Positions 33,772 through 42,415 of a DNA stretch of 56,754 nt are shown here, in pieces. Within the stretch, counting starts at the first letter, position 1. Every line of letters starts with the position of its first letter. This DNA is from Caldifarciminota bacterium. GTDB lineage: Bacteria; Hydrothermota; Tepidihabitantia; SM23-42. The notes beneath the pieces were generated by a model. It saw nothing but the letters and a program-made list of their open reading frames with translations, had not been told where the DNA came from and searched no databases. The translations under genes and the position numbers were made by a program. The DNA lies in contig JALVOT010000013.1 in the NCBI GenBank assembly GCA_027026255.1, forward strand, positions 1 to 56,754. Reading direction: 5' to 3'.

Positions 33772-33777
33772 AAAATA

Positions 33778-33805
33778 AATATAACCACATTTATCAATGA
33801 GTCAA
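33778..33805 (-). promoter_or_regulatory. Promoter of outer-membrane-like protein (leaderless)
   Basis: TTGACT (33805-33800), 16 nt, TATATT (33783-33778), then 6 bases to ATG 33771. Confidence 0.75.
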
Positions 33806-33994
33806 GACTTTTTATCGAGTTGGAGGAGTAGGTGTGTAAAATAAAAACTATTGTAAGGTTGAAATCCGTTCACCTTTTTTCGTATTTTCCCGCTATGTTA
33901 AGAACCGTGATGCATTTTGTTTTCCTGAATCGTAGGGGACTCTTTTTTTATCTTAAATTTTTTGCAAATATCGAACTGGCCCGGGTTGTGAGGT

Positions 33995-34353
33995 TGATTC
34001 CTCTCCACTTTTTGTCCCGGTTTTTTGTAAGCTATGTAGATTACAAAATAGCCGAGGGGCGTCTCGCCCCGAGGCAGGGCGTCTGGCGAGTATGAAACGA
34101 GTTGAGGATGACAAACCTCCAGCGGGCGGCGGGGACGCCGCCCGCGCTGAAAAAAATGGAAACGCCGCCCGCGCTGAAAAAAATGGAAACGCCGCCCACG
34201 CTGAGAAAAATTGAACCGGGCGAAGATGGTAGAGAAATTTTTCAAATGACCAATAAAATAATATAAAGTAAAACGAAATTGTTGAGTATTTTTCGTCCTG
34301 GTTTAATAATCTCAGGGAAGTTTATTCTGTCCAGAATACCGTTACAATTAATC
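33995..34353 (-). repeat. GC-rich intergenic repeat, copy 2, with 27-bp tandem units
   Basis: Inverted copy of 26440-26757. It contains three tandem 27-bp units (34136-34162, 34163-34189, 34190-34216) that each begin CGCCGCCC and end in an A-rich tail; copy 1 has only one such unit. The bases just outside (33998-34015 and 34374-34392) carry an outward-facing inverted AAAGTGGAGAGGA motif. No gene is supported in 33806-34400. Confidence 0.8.
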
Positions 34354-34400
34354 CGGAAGGCATAATGAAAAAAGTGGAGAGGAGTCAGGTTGTGAGGAAC

Positions 34401-34428
34401 TTGATTTTTTTATAAATTTTGTTATAAT
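34401..34428 (+). promoter_or_regulatory. Promoter of aspartate kinase gene (leaderless)
   Basis: TTGATT (34401-34406), 16 nt, TATAAT (34423-34428), then 6 bases to ATG 34435. Confidence 0.75.
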
Positions 34429-34434
34429 CTCATT

Positions 34435-35643
34435 ATGTCGGTGATTGTGGTAAAATTTGGCGGGACTTCGCTTGCTAACCCACGGCTCATTATGAGTGCG
34501 GCGAGAAAAGTTGCGCGTATCAAAAAACAGAATGATGTTATAGTGGTTGTTTCAGCGATGGGCAGCACCACGGATCGCTTGTTTAAGATGTCGCACCAGA
34601 TTTCACCCCGCCCAAATGCCCGGGAACTTGATATGCTTCTGACTGCCGGGGAGCGTATTTCTGTAGCACTTTTATCAATGGCGCTGGATAATTTGAAATT
34701 AAAAGCGGTCTCCTATACCGGGTCTCAGGTTGGTATCATCACTGATGACCAGCATACCGAGGCAAGGATTCTTGAGATCAGGGGGCGCCGTATTACCAAG
34801 GCATTAGCAGAAAATATGATACCTGTGGTCTGTGGATTCCAGGGGGTGAGTATAAAGAAAGAGATAACTACATTGGGGCGAGGCGGTTCGGATACAACCG
34901 CACTTGCCATTAGTGCGGCATTCAATGCCCGGAAATGTATTATCTACACTGATGTGGATGGTATTTATACAGAAGACCCCAGGGTCTTCAAAGGGGTGAA
35001 AAAGATTGACCGAATTTCATACGAGGAGATGCTTGAGTTGTCAAGCCGTGGTGCCCAGGTTCTCCATCCCCGGGCATCAGGTATTGCTGCCCGTTTTCAA
35101 ATTCCAGTTGAGGTGCGCAGCAGTTTTAGTAATAAAAAGGGAACACTGATTACCAGTATAAATGAACTTGAGAAACCGCGGCCCCGGGCAATTACCCATA
35201 GTTCAAGCCTTTATCTTATCGGCCTGCCCGGTGTTCCCAAACATCCGCGTTTTTTGTCCCAGATGGTTACGGCATTGACAAACGGCGGAGTTCATTTGAA
35301 GTTTTTCTTTCACGGTATTACTGAAGCAAAGAGGTGCGATCTTTCTTTTATCACCCCTCTGGAGGAGAAGAATTTAGTAAGGGGAATAATAAAAAAACTG
35401 ACCGGGCGTCTTGGTATTAAAAGGATAAAAGAATTTGATGATATTGGTCTGGTCAGTATTATCGGCCAGGGGATTGGCTCGGATAATGATGTCCTTGCGA
35501 ATGTTTTTAATACCCTTTCTAAGAAACATATTCATATTGAGGCCGTTACTACATCGGAACTGTCGATAAATATTTTCCTCCATAAAAAAAATCTCAAGCC
35601 GGCGATAAAAGCCCTGCTTGAGAAATTCCATCTGAAGAATTAA
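34435..35643 (+). CDS. lysC: Aspartate kinase
   Basis: Phosphorylates aspartate, the first step to lysine, threonine and methionine. 402 residues. Kinase motifs: VVKFGGTSLANPRL at the N-terminus, TTLGRGGSDTTALAISAAF, and YTDVDGIYTEDPRV. The LSSRGAQVLHPRA segment follows. The C-terminal ~130 residues form two ACT-type regulatory domains (SLYLIGLPGVPKHPRFLSQM; VSIIGQGIGSDNDVLANVF), so feedback control is likely. It is monofunctional, with no homoserine dehydrogenase part, and is transcribed alone. Confidence 0.92.
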   Translation: MSVIVVKFGGTSLANPRLIMSAARKVARIKKQNDVIVVVSAMGSTTDRLFKMSHQISPRPNARELDMLLTAGERISVALLSMALDNLKLKAVSYTGSQVGIITDDQHTEARILEIRGRRITKALAENMIPVVCGFQGVSIKKEITTLGRGGSDTTALAISAAFNARKCIIYTDVDGIYTEDPRVFKGVKKIDRISYEEMLELSSRGAQVLHPRASGIAARFQIPVEVRSSFSNKKGTLITSINELEKPRPRAITHSSSLYLIGLPGVPKHPRFLSQMVTALTNGGVHLKFFFHGITEAKRCDLSFITPLEEKNLVRGIIKKLTGRLGIKRIKEFDDIGLVSIIGQGIGSDNDVLANVFNTLSKKHIHIEAVTTSELSINIFLHKKNLKPAIKALLEKFHLKN

Positions 35644-35646
35644 AAA

Positions 35647-36309
35647 TTATTTAATCTTAAATTCAATACCAAGACCAAATTGGTTTACTATATAAGATGT
35701 TCCTGAATTATTACCCAGGAGCCAGTTTGATTCCGGAATTATTAGAAATTCGTTTCCGAAAGTTATTCCGATACCGAGTCCATATTGGAAGATATATCGT
35801 GGTGAGCGGTTTGAATGTTCCTGGCGGTCCCGGGTGTGGATAGAATAGATAATCTTCGGTGCGGCAAAAAATTGTATTGATTTATTTAGATGAGAACTGA
35901 AGATTAATGTCGGATAAAAATCATATACATAATCGGTAATAATTTTTTCCCTTGTTCCTTTCATATAGCCGACGCCCAATTTTAATGCACCATTAATAGA
36001 GGCATCGATAAAGCGATATTTTATTGAAACGATGCCGGCGGTGGGCCAGGAAAATTTTAATTCAAAGTCGATGTTTTTAAATAGTCCGTATCCGGCAAAT
36101 AAATCAAATCTGCGCTGGTCATAGTTCAGGGTATCGCCGTTCTTACAATATATGCAGTAGTTATTAATACCAAAGCCTATGGCGTAATGCCCTGCACCTT
36201 TTGTTCCGGCCCGGTCATAGGTGCTGTATGACTGACTCCAGGAATTTGGTAAGTCTTCAATCTCAGCGGAGATATGATTTGCTATGAAAAAGATAAGGAA
36301 AACGGTCAT
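35647..36309 (-). CDS. Outer-membrane beta-barrel-like protein
   Basis: 220 residues. Signal peptide MTVFLIFFIANHISA. The following strands are amphipathic and aromatic (HYAIGFGINNYCIYCKNGD; FDLFAGYGLFKNIDFELKF; LKLGVGYMKGT), with a C-terminal GLGIEFKIK strand. It looks like a small barrel or a transport-associated surface protein of unknown function. It follows the sugar transferase gene by 11 bases and is probably cotranscribed, which suggests an envelope or polysaccharide role. Confidence 0.65.
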   Translation of the reverse strand: MTVFLIFFIANHISAEIEDLPNSWSQSYSTYDRAGTKGAGHYAIGFGINNYCIYCKNGDTLNYDQRRFDLFAGYGLFKNIDFELKFSWPTAGIVSIKYRFIDASINGALKLGVGYMKGTREKIITDYVYDFYPTLIFSSHLNKSIQFFAAPKIIYSIHTRDRQEHSNRSPRYIFQYGLGIGITFGNEFLIIPESNWLLGNNSGTSYIVNQFGLGIEFKIK

Positions 36310-36320
36310 TATTGTATCAC

Positions 36321-37628
36321 CTAATGAGCCCCTTCTTTTTTTACAACCGTGAGGATAGTTTTTAAGAATATCTTTAAATCGAGTTTTAATGACATATTGT
36401 TAATATATTCAAGGTCATATTCAAGTTTCTTTTTAACATCATCAACTGTCTGGTCGTAGTTGTGCTTGATCTGGGCAAGTCCGGTTATACCGGGTAGAAC
36501 ATTGAGGCGAAGATTGTAAAGGGGAATCTCTTTTTGGAGGTTTTTGACAAAGGCAGGTCTTTCCGGTCGGGGTCCGACAAAACTCATATCGCCTTTTAGA
36601 ACATTCAGCAACTGGGGGAGTTCATCAAGTCTGAATGGTCTGAGAAATCGACCGACCCGGGTTATGCGGGTATCATTCTTTGATGCCCAGACTGGTCCAG
36701 TATTTTTCTCGGCATCACTCACCATAGACCGGAACTTATAGAGTGTAAATTTATTCCCCCTTAGGCCAACGCGTTGCTGTTTATACAGGATTGAACCGGG
36801 TGAGTCTATGATTATTAGGATAGATATTATTGCGAGAATGGGGGAGAGGACAATCAAACTTATCGAGGCGATTAATATATCTATTATTCTTTTCAAAAAT
36901 CGATCCCAGTTGGAAAGGGGATGGAAGATAACCTTTAATAATGGGGAATCCGGCATTTTCTTAACCAGAAAATATTGATAGATTAGCGGATAGATTCGAG
37001 GTGAAACAAATATTTCATAGCGTGCATCGGCAAATTTTGACATAAGGTGCATTATATCTTTTTTATGGCTTCCGTTGCTTTCGATTACAATCCCTTTGAT
37101 ATTATTATTTTTGAGCAGGGTATCAGGAATATCAGGATTTAATCGGTCGATTCTTATTTTTTCTATAATATTAAACTTGCTATTATGCTCGACCGCATCA
37201 CCGTTTTGAAAGATTAGAACCTTTTCCGGTTTGGGCTTGAAATATTCGCCCACGATTCCCCGCCACATAAATCGCCAGACAATTAAAGAAGAGAGGGTGA
37301 TTATATAAGCCGGGATAAAACCAGGTGCCTTGATAAAGTTTATATTGAACAAAAAGGCAAGGGAGAAAATTATTATCATACCCAGACACAGAACCTTGAA
37401 TAATCGGGATAACTCATTAATAATCTGGATCTGTGAACGAGTGCGATAGAGATTAAAACTCTGAAAGAGAAAAAGCCAGAAGAATAAAAACGAAAAATTG
37501 CCGATAAGCGCATGACTGCTTATTAAAGACATATAGATATCCGCCGCCTTCCAGCTTATTACAAAGGCCAAAACCAATAAGATTATATCACCCAAAAGGG
37601 TTATTAAAAATTCAAGTTTGCGGGACAT
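36321..37628 (-). CDS. Undecaprenyl-phosphate sugar phosphotransferase (WbaP/WcaJ-like)
   Basis: 435 residues. The N-terminal ~110 hold four to five membrane helices, followed by a CoA-binding-like domain and a further membrane segment (IDILIASISLIVLSPILAI). The catalytic sugar transferase domain has YKQQRVGLRGNKFTLYKFRS, then SMVSDAEK, RLDELPQLLNVLKGDMSFVG and GPRPERP. It starts surface polysaccharide synthesis by loading a sugar-phosphate on the lipid carrier. The start is uncertain: the AAAGGAGGT site lies about 24 bases before ATG 37628, and an out-of-frame ATG lies between. Confidence 0.9.
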   Translation of the reverse strand: MSRKLEFLITLLGDIILLVLAFVISWKAADIYMSLISSHALIGNFSFLFFWLFLFQSFNLYRTRSQIQIINELSRLFKVLCLGMIIIFSLAFLFNINFIKAPGFIPAYIITLSSLIVWRFMWRGIVGEYFKPKPEKVLIFQNGDAVEHNSKFNIIEKIRIDRLNPDIPDTLLKNNNIKGIVIESNGSHKKDIMHLMSKFADARYEIFVSPRIYPLIYQYFLVKKMPDSPLLKVIFHPLSNWDRFLKRIIDILIASISLIVLSPILAIISILIIIDSPGSILYKQQRVGLRGNKFTLYKFRSMVSDAEKNTGPVWASKNDTRITRVGRFLRPFRLDELPQLLNVLKGDMSFVGPRPERPAFVKNLQKEIPLYNLRLNVLPGITGLAQIKHNYDQTVDDVKKKLEYDLEYINNMSLKLDLKIFLKTILTVVKKEGAH

Positions 37629-37646
37629 CGAACATCTTAAGAGTTG

Positions 37647-37784
37647 CTATTTACCTCCTTTATATCCAACTATTATATATAAATTGGATAGCCGGCCAAG
37701 CGAAATTTTAATAGAACCGGAATAATTAATTAGCACTCGATTTTTTTTAATCATCAAAATCTGAGAATTAAATTTCTTAACCAT
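37647..37784 (-). CDS. Possible 45-residue leader peptide upstream of sugar transferase
   Basis: ATG 37784 to TAG 37647 encodes a basic peptide (MVKKFNSQILMIKKN...). It ends inside the ribosome-site region of the sugar transferase gene. A promoter and an AAAGGAGGT site precede it, but the site is far (about 25 bases) from the ATG. It could be chance; I list it because it fills the long leader exactly. The remaining 37859-38096 interval shows nothing else. Confidence 0.25.
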   Translation of the reverse strand: MVKKFNSQILMIKKNRVLINYSGSIKISLGRLSNLYIIVGYKGGK

Positions 37785-37830
37785 CCAACATTAAAGGTGC
37801 CGTTTAACCTCCTTTAATAAAAGGCTGACA

Positions 37831-37858
37831 ATTATAATCAAATGTCATAATTTGTCAA
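37831..37858 (-). promoter_or_regulatory. Promoter of sugar transferase operon (long leader)
   Basis: TTGACA (37858-37853), 16 nt, TATAAT (37836-37831) on the minus strand. It leaves a leader of about 195 bases, the longest in the window. Confidence 0.75.
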
Positions 37859-38096
37859 TAGATAATTTGTCTGTTATTGCAGGGTGAAAATGTTTTCCTT
37901 CTTCCTGTCAGGGAGAAATTCAGAAATTCCCTTGAGATGGTGTGCGCTGATTGAGGTTTTAATCAAACCGGATATCATAAAAAGGGGATATATCGATTTG
38001 CAGTTAAGGGGACATTTTTGCTCTGGTATAACAGAAGGTGGATGAACTGTTTTTTGTTTATTGGCAATGTGTAGTATTTTTTTATACAGAAAATCC

Positions 38097-38124
38097 TTGA
38101 CAAATTTAAAATTGTGTGTATAAT
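38097..38124 (+). promoter_or_regulatory. Promoter of small membrane-associated protein gene
   Basis: TTGACA (38097-38102), 16 nt, TATAAT (38119-38124), then a leader with AAGGAGG at 38134-38140. Confidence 0.85.
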
Positions 38125-38144
38125 TTTACAATTAAGGAGGTAGG

Positions 38145-38660
38145 ATGAAGAAACTATTGGTCATAATATTTGTCGCTGGATTGGGGGGATTGTATGCCGG
38201 CTCAATTGGACTCGGAATCGCCTATGATAATTTTATACATTCAAATTCTGCGGTTAATGCCTATCCTTCGATAAGGGCGGATTTGATGTTCAATGTCCTT
38301 CCTATTTTAGGGCTTCGTGTGGGACTGCTGAATGTAGATATTAAAGAAGATGCTACGGGTGGAACAATGTTTGGACTTGGAAGTGGGGTTTATTCGGATA
38401 TCTGTCTTTTTATCCCGATGCCTTTATCAATAATGCCGTATATTCCTTTCGGAGTCTGGTACTTCAATAAGTATTTTGGTATGAACAGTTCGCACCTTGC
38501 ATTCAAGGGCGGTCTTGGAGGTATGATGGGTTTCGGTAATCTCCGTGGTTACTTAGAGCTGGGTGCTAATTTTATAACCGATAGTCCATCAGGTGGTGCG
38601 AGTTTTTCAGAACACTGGTTCTATGGACAACTTGGTGTAAGACTGCCGTTTGGAATGTAA
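38145..38660 (+). CDS. Small secreted or outer-membrane barrel-like protein
   Basis: 171 residues. Signal peptide MKKLLVIIFVAGLGGLYAG. The remainder is glycine-rich with alternating hydrophobic strands (SIGLGIAYDNFIHSN; LGLRVGLLNVDIKED; GYLELGANFITD) ending in a FYGQLGVRLPFGM strand, as in eight-stranded outer-membrane barrels. Function unknown. The start follows AAGGAGGTAGG. It is a single-gene unit with a hairpin terminator. Confidence 0.7.
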   Translation: MKKLLVIIFVAGLGGLYAGSIGLGIAYDNFIHSNSAVNAYPSIRADLMFNVLPILGLRVGLLNVDIKEDATGGTMFGLGSGVYSDICLFIPMPLSIMPYIPFGVWYFNKYFGMNSSHLAFKGGLGGMMGFGNLRGYLELGANFITDSPSGGASFSEHWFYGQLGVRLPFGM

Positions 38661-38681
38661 ATGGAATTTTTATTTAAAAGG

Positions 38682-38706
38682 ACGGACTGATAGAGCCGTT
38701 TTTTTT
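38682..38706 (+). terminator. Terminator, possibly bidirectional
   Basis: A short ACGG/CCGT stem with an extra inner pair, followed by eight Ts at 38699-38706. It lies 22 bases after the stop of 38145-38660. The opposite strand could serve the convergent tRNA-Ser. Confidence 0.5.
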
Positions 38707-38707
38707 A

Positions 38708-38793
38708 CGGAGAGAGAGGGATTCGAACCCCCGATCCCTTTTCGGGATACACGATTTCGAGTCGCGCGCCTTCGTCCACTCGGCCATCTCTCC
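38708..38793 (-). tRNA. tRNA-Ser (CGA)
   Basis: Class II tRNA. The acceptor arm is GGAGAGA/TCTCTCC with discriminator G. The anticodon loop CTCGAAA gives anticodon CGA. The long variable arm (ATCCCGAAAAGGGAT) is typical of Ser. T loop TTCGAAT. CCA is not encoded. Confidence 0.92.
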
Positions 38794-38799
38794 TGACCA

Positions 38800-38827
38800 A
38801 TTATATGAATTTATTTATTTTTGTCAA
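38800..38827 (-). promoter_or_regulatory. Promoter of tRNA-Ser
   Basis: TTGACA (38827-38822), 16 nt, TATAAT (38805-38800). The interval 38828-39174 downstream of the next tRNA shows no gene or repeat. Confidence 0.85.
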
Positions 38828-39174
38828 TCAGAATAAAAATATTTTTTTAATTTTAAAAAATAGTTTTGCCAGTTTTAATCCCGACTTATGAAAGTTGCCG
38901 GATAGATTTTAGATGTGCGTAGCATATATAGGTTGGATATTACTGATAAATTAATCAAGCCGGTTAAATTCATCCCTGATAACAATAGAATAAAATCTGC
39001 AACGCTTCTGTATTAGTATTATTTAATGCCTTCAATTATTGCAGAGCAAGGAATCAGTATGGCCGGGCAGAAGAACCGGATTAAATAAAGTTGATACCTG
39101 ATAATGAGTTGATGACATTCATACCCGACGCATCGTTACATAATAAATTTAGACGAAATACCGGATAAAAAAAA

Positions 39175-39246
39175 TAGCGGGGGCTGGATTCGAACCAGCG
39201 ACCTTTGGGTTATGAGCCCAATGAGCTACCGCTGCTCCACCCCGCG
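39175..39246 (-). tRNA. Initiator tRNA-fMet (CAT)
   Basis: The acceptor arm begins CGCGGGG and leaves C1 opposed to U72, the unpaired end typical of bacterial initiators. The anticodon stem has the GGG/CCC pairs around loop CTCATAA, giving anticodon CAT. T loop TTCGAAT. CCA is not encoded, and a T-run follows. Confidence 0.93.
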
Positions 39247-39255
39247 ATCGTAACC

Positions 39256-39283
39256 ATTATACTCAAAAATAAGTATTTGTCAA
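39256..39283 (-). promoter_or_regulatory. Promoter of tRNA-fMet
   Basis: TTGACA (39283-39278), 16 nt, TATAAT (39261-39256), about 9 bases before the tRNA 5' end. Confidence 0.85.
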
Positions 39284-39332
39284 TAGGTTAATTAAAGTGG
39301 TAAATATTATATGACGAAAATATAAATATTTA

Positions 39333-39360
39333 TTGACATTTCAAATAAATTAGATATACT
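39333..39360 (+). promoter_or_regulatory. Promoter of ndk (leaderless)
   Basis: TTGACA (39333-39338), 16 nt, TATACT (39355-39360), then 6 bases to ATG 39367. Confidence 0.8.
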
Positions 39361-39366
39361 TTAGCT

Positions 39367-39786
39367 ATGAAAAGGACACTATTGATTATCAAACCTGATG
39401 CGGTCAAGAGAAATCTTGCCGGAGAAATCTTAAAACGCATCATTGATGCGGGTTTTAAAATACTGGGAATGAAGATGATGTGGCTTGATAAAGATGAAGG
39501 GGCGCGTTTTTATGAAATCCATAAAGGCAAGGACTTTTATGAATGGCTTGTAAATTTTATATCTTCCGGTCCAATTGTTGTTTGTTGCCTGGGGGCAGAG
39601 GATGCACCACAAAAACTCCGCACCGTGGTTGGGGCTACGGATCCAAAAAAGGCAGCGGTTGGTACAATACGGAACCTTTTTGGAACATCAGTCGGGGAAA
39701 ATGTCGTTCATGCATCAGCTCCTGATGAAGACCCCGAGAGGGAGATAAAATTCTTCTTTTCAGAAAAAGAGATATTTAATTACTAA
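39367..39786 (+). CDS. ndk: Nucleoside diphosphate kinase
   Basis: Transfers phosphate from ATP to nucleoside diphosphates through a phospho-histidine. 139 residues, the normal length. The N-terminus TLLIIKPDAVKRNLAGEI is the family start. The catalytic His lies in FGTSVGENVVHASAP, where most bacterial enzymes have HGSDS; Ala-Pro-Asp follows here. The C-terminal EREIKFFFSEKEIF is usual. Leaderless transcript from its own promoter. Confidence 0.95.
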   Translation: MKRTLLIIKPDAVKRNLAGEILKRIIDAGFKILGMKMMWLDKDEGARFYEIHKGKDFYEWLVNFISSGPIVVCCLGAEDAPQKLRTVVGATDPKKAAVGTIRNLFGTSVGENVVHASAPDEDPEREIKFFFSEKEIFNY

Positions 39787-39816
39787 AATTTATTTTTATT
39801 TAAAAGAAATCCAGAC

Positions 39817-39844
39817 TTGACCGCTGTATGATTCTGGTTAGAAT
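39817..39844 (+). promoter_or_regulatory. Promoter of lytic transglycosylase gene (leaderless)
   Basis: TTGACC (39817-39822), 16 nt, TAGAAT (39839-39844), then 6 bases to ATG 39851. Confidence 0.7.
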
Positions 39845-39850
39845 AGATTT

Positions 39851-41950
39851 ATGTGGAAATATTTCCTTTTAATTTTTTTTATAATATCCTGTCCACGCTA
39901 CGGTTTAAAAAAATTACCTGAGACGGTATGTATTGATGTCGCCCGGAAGGTTTATTTGAAGAATCCCGTTTATGCCTATACATTATTGAAAGGCATAAAA
40001 TCAAAGATATATAATAAAGAAAAGGCAGAGATTCTGCTCAGGATATATCTTAATCAGAGAGAGTATAATAGGGCTGCAGCATTATTAGATAGTGCACCGG
40101 GATTGAATAATCTTGGTCCATTTGAAAGAAATATTATTTATTTCAAAACAAAACGCTGGCACAAACTTTTAAAAACCACAAATGATCGTTTGGCCAGGGC
40201 GATCGCCTATTACCGATTAGAAAATTATTCTGAGGCATTGAGGTTATTCTCAGTGGATTCAGATGTTGTGGATTACCGAATTCTTTATCAGGCACGATCC
40301 CTTTACAGATTAAAGAAATACAAAAAGGCACTTGAAACATTATTTCTTCGTGACTCAGTTGTTGATTATCTGAATAATGATTATCAATCAATAATAATGA
40401 AAAACCTTTTGGAGATTGACGACCTGGCTATAATAGAAAATATTGCAAAGCGGCTTAAGAAAAAGTCGTTGCAGGAATATGTATTGCTGCGAAGTTATGA
40501 AAAAAAGGGTTTTACCAGAAAGATTTATAAGATCGGCTGGAATCTTATAAAAAAATATCCCAGATCACCAGGTGCATATTATGCCCTGAGATTATTAAAA
40601 CCCCGTAGTAGAAAGCAGTTTAAGCTGTTTGCGAAGGTATGCTACTATCATAATAATTATAATCGGGCACTAAAATATTTCAGAAAGACCAGAAAGGATA
40701 ATGAGGTAAATTATTATTTGGGAAAGATTTACTACAGCCGAAAGGATTATAACCGGGCACTCAGATGTTTCAGGAGGAGTAAATTTCCTCCATCATACTA
40801 CTATCGGGGACGTATTTATGAAGAAATAGAATTGAATACAAAAGCAATTGCTGCATATGATTCTTTATATCACCTTTATCCCGGTAATAGTTATGCAATT
40901 CGGGGGCGGAAACGCAAGGCGTATCTCTTAGAGGATATTGGCGATACACTGCAGGCGGTAGCAACATTTCTCAGCCTTAATGATAAAAATGCGAAATTCC
41001 GCGCTGCTATGCAATTATACCATATCGGTAATCTCTCTGAGGCATTAAAGATTCTCGGCGAATACGATGCTCCGGATTTTCTCTACTGGCGGATCAGGGT
41101 TAAAGAGCGTCTGGGTGAACCTGTTGATAGTCTTAAAGAGTATCTGCAAAAAAAATATCCATTGTCATATTATACACTATTAAGAGAAAAACATAATATT
41201 TCACTGGATACCCTTTCTATTGATACCTGGGTAATGAATTTAGGTGATAGTGCAGTGGTTTTTACACATAGTGATTCACTCCATATTAAAAGGGCGCTGA
41301 GATATTTTTCTTTAAATGAATATCGGTATGGAGAGAAGGAACTCGACCAGATTATGCCCAAAAACGGTGCCGAGTTTTTGTATTTGAGTAAATTGTGTTC
41401 AGAAAATGGTGCTGATAAAAGGTCAATAATTTATGCATTGAGATTAATAAAATGGGCAAAAAAACGGGGTGAAAAGGAGATTCCTGAAGAACTTTTACGA
41501 CTTATCTACCCGGTGCGCTATGCGATTACTGCTTATGAAGAGAAAGCCGATATAAGTATCTGCCTTGCAATGATCTGGCAGGAAAGTCTTTTTGACCCGA
41601 CGGCGGTGTCCCCGGCACAGGCAAATGGTCTGATGCAGATAATCCCTCAGACTGCACAGTCAATCGCCCGTGATTTGAATATTAAAGATTATTCTCTTTT
41701 TGACCCCTTTATATCAATAAAGTTTGGGTGGTATTATTTTTCCAAATTGATGAAAGAATTTCATTCCGTTCCATTAAGCCTCGCTGGATATAATGCCGGG
41801 CCAATTCGCGTGCGTCGATGGCTCGCCGAGAACGGTAATTTAGAAACCGACCAGTTTATTGAATTGATTCCCTTTAATGAAACCAGAAATTATGTCAAGT
41901 CGGTGCTTCGCAGGGAAGTAATATATCGTGCTATCTTAAATCAGGATTAG
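39851..41950 (+). CDS. Soluble lytic murein transglycosylase-like protein with TPR repeats
   Basis: 699 residues. A short hydrophobic start with a possible lipobox-like Cys (FFIISCPRYG). Residues ~40-520 are helical TPR-like repeats (YNRALKYFRKTRKDNEV; YNRALRCFRRSKFPPS), giving the Slt70-type ring. The C-terminal SLT domain at about 565-680 has the catalytic Glu in AMIWQESLFDPTAVS, the GLMQIIPQTAQSIA motif and SLAGYNAGPIRVRRW. It cleaves peptidoglycan glycan strands. The last 20 bases overlap the convergent lspA gene. Confidence 0.88.
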   Translation: MWKYFLLIFFIISCPRYGLKKLPETVCIDVARKVYLKNPVYAYTLLKGIKSKIYNKEKAEILLRIYLNQREYNRAAALLDSAPGLNNLGPFERNIIYFKTKRWHKLLKTTNDRLARAIAYYRLENYSEALRLFSVDSDVVDYRILYQARSLYRLKKYKKALETLFLRDSVVDYLNNDYQSIIMKNLLEIDDLAIIENIAKRLKKKSLQEYVLLRSYEKKGFTRKIYKIGWNLIKKYPRSPGAYYALRLLKPRSRKQFKLFAKVCYYHNNYNRALKYFRKTRKDNEVNYYLGKIYYSRKDYNRALRCFRRSKFPPSYYYRGRIYEEIELNTKAIAAYDSLYHLYPGNSYAIRGRKRKAYLLEDIGDTLQAVATFLSLNDKNAKFRAAMQLYHIGNLSEALKILGEYDAPDFLYWRIRVKERLGEPVDSLKEYLQKKYPLSYYTLLREKHNISLDTLSIDTWVMNLGDSAVVFTHSDSLHIKRALRYFSLNEYRYGEKELDQIMPKNGAEFLYLSKLCSENGADKRSIIYALRLIKWAKKRGEKEIPEELLRLIYPVRYAITAYEEKADISICLAMIWQESLFDPTAVSPAQANGLMQIIPQTAQSIARDLNIKDYSLFDPFISIKFGWYYFSKLMKEFHSVPLSLAGYNAGPIRVRRWLAENGNLETDQFIELIPFNETRNYVKSVLRREVIYRAILNQD

Positions 41951-42410
41951 TTTCGCTTTTTTTAATAAAGGATTCTCTAATCAGAAGAAATACTGCACCG
42001 ACAGTGATGAAGGCATCGGCAAGGTTATAAGTGAACCAGCGGAGATTACCGATACCCATATCAATAAAATCGACAACATAATTCATCCGTATGCGGTCAG
42101 TGATATTTCCAAGTGCACCACCAATAATTAATCCCAGGATTATAAGGTTTGTTTTATCGGATACAGACAGGGCGAAATATGTTAGAGCTACAATACCGAC
42201 AAATGCTAATATATAATATAAGGTAGTTGAACCAAATGATATTCCAAAGACTCCATAAGGATTGTAGGTAAGTTTAAAACGTAAAAAACTGCCAATGATA
42301 TTGGTCGGTGATGTAGAATTCATAACTATAATCTTTGATATCTGATCGGTAAGTAGTGCAATAATGATAAATGTTATTAAAAATTTGAGGTTTTCTTTTC
42401 GGATTGACAA
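41931..42410 (-). CDS. lspA: Lipoprotein signal peptidase
   Basis: Inner-membrane aspartic protease that removes lipoprotein signal peptides. 159 residues with four membrane helices. The catalytic aspartates are in GGALGNITDRI and FTYNLADAFI, with the VVDFIDMGI motif between. The window encodes several lipoproteins as substrates. It is downstream of the DksA-like gene by 5 bases. LspA often lies next to a DksA-type gene in diverse bacteria. Confidence 0.93.
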   Translation of the reverse strand: MSIRKENLKFLITFIIIALLTDQISKIIVMNSTSPTNIIGSFLRFKLTYNPYGVFGISFGSTTLYYILAFVGIVALTYFALSVSDKTNLIILGLIIGGALGNITDRIRMNYVVDFIDMGIGNLRWFTYNLADAFITVGAVFLLIRESFIKKSETNPDLR

Positions 42411-42415
42411 TTCCT

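Noticed and set aside
34136-34216. CRISPR array
   Set aside because: The 27-bp units are directly adjacent, with no unique spacers, and there are no cas genes nearby.
37728-37740. CIRCE heat-shock element (TTAGCACTC)
   Set aside because: Only one half-site is present, far from the chaperone genes, and there is no inverted partner nine bases away.
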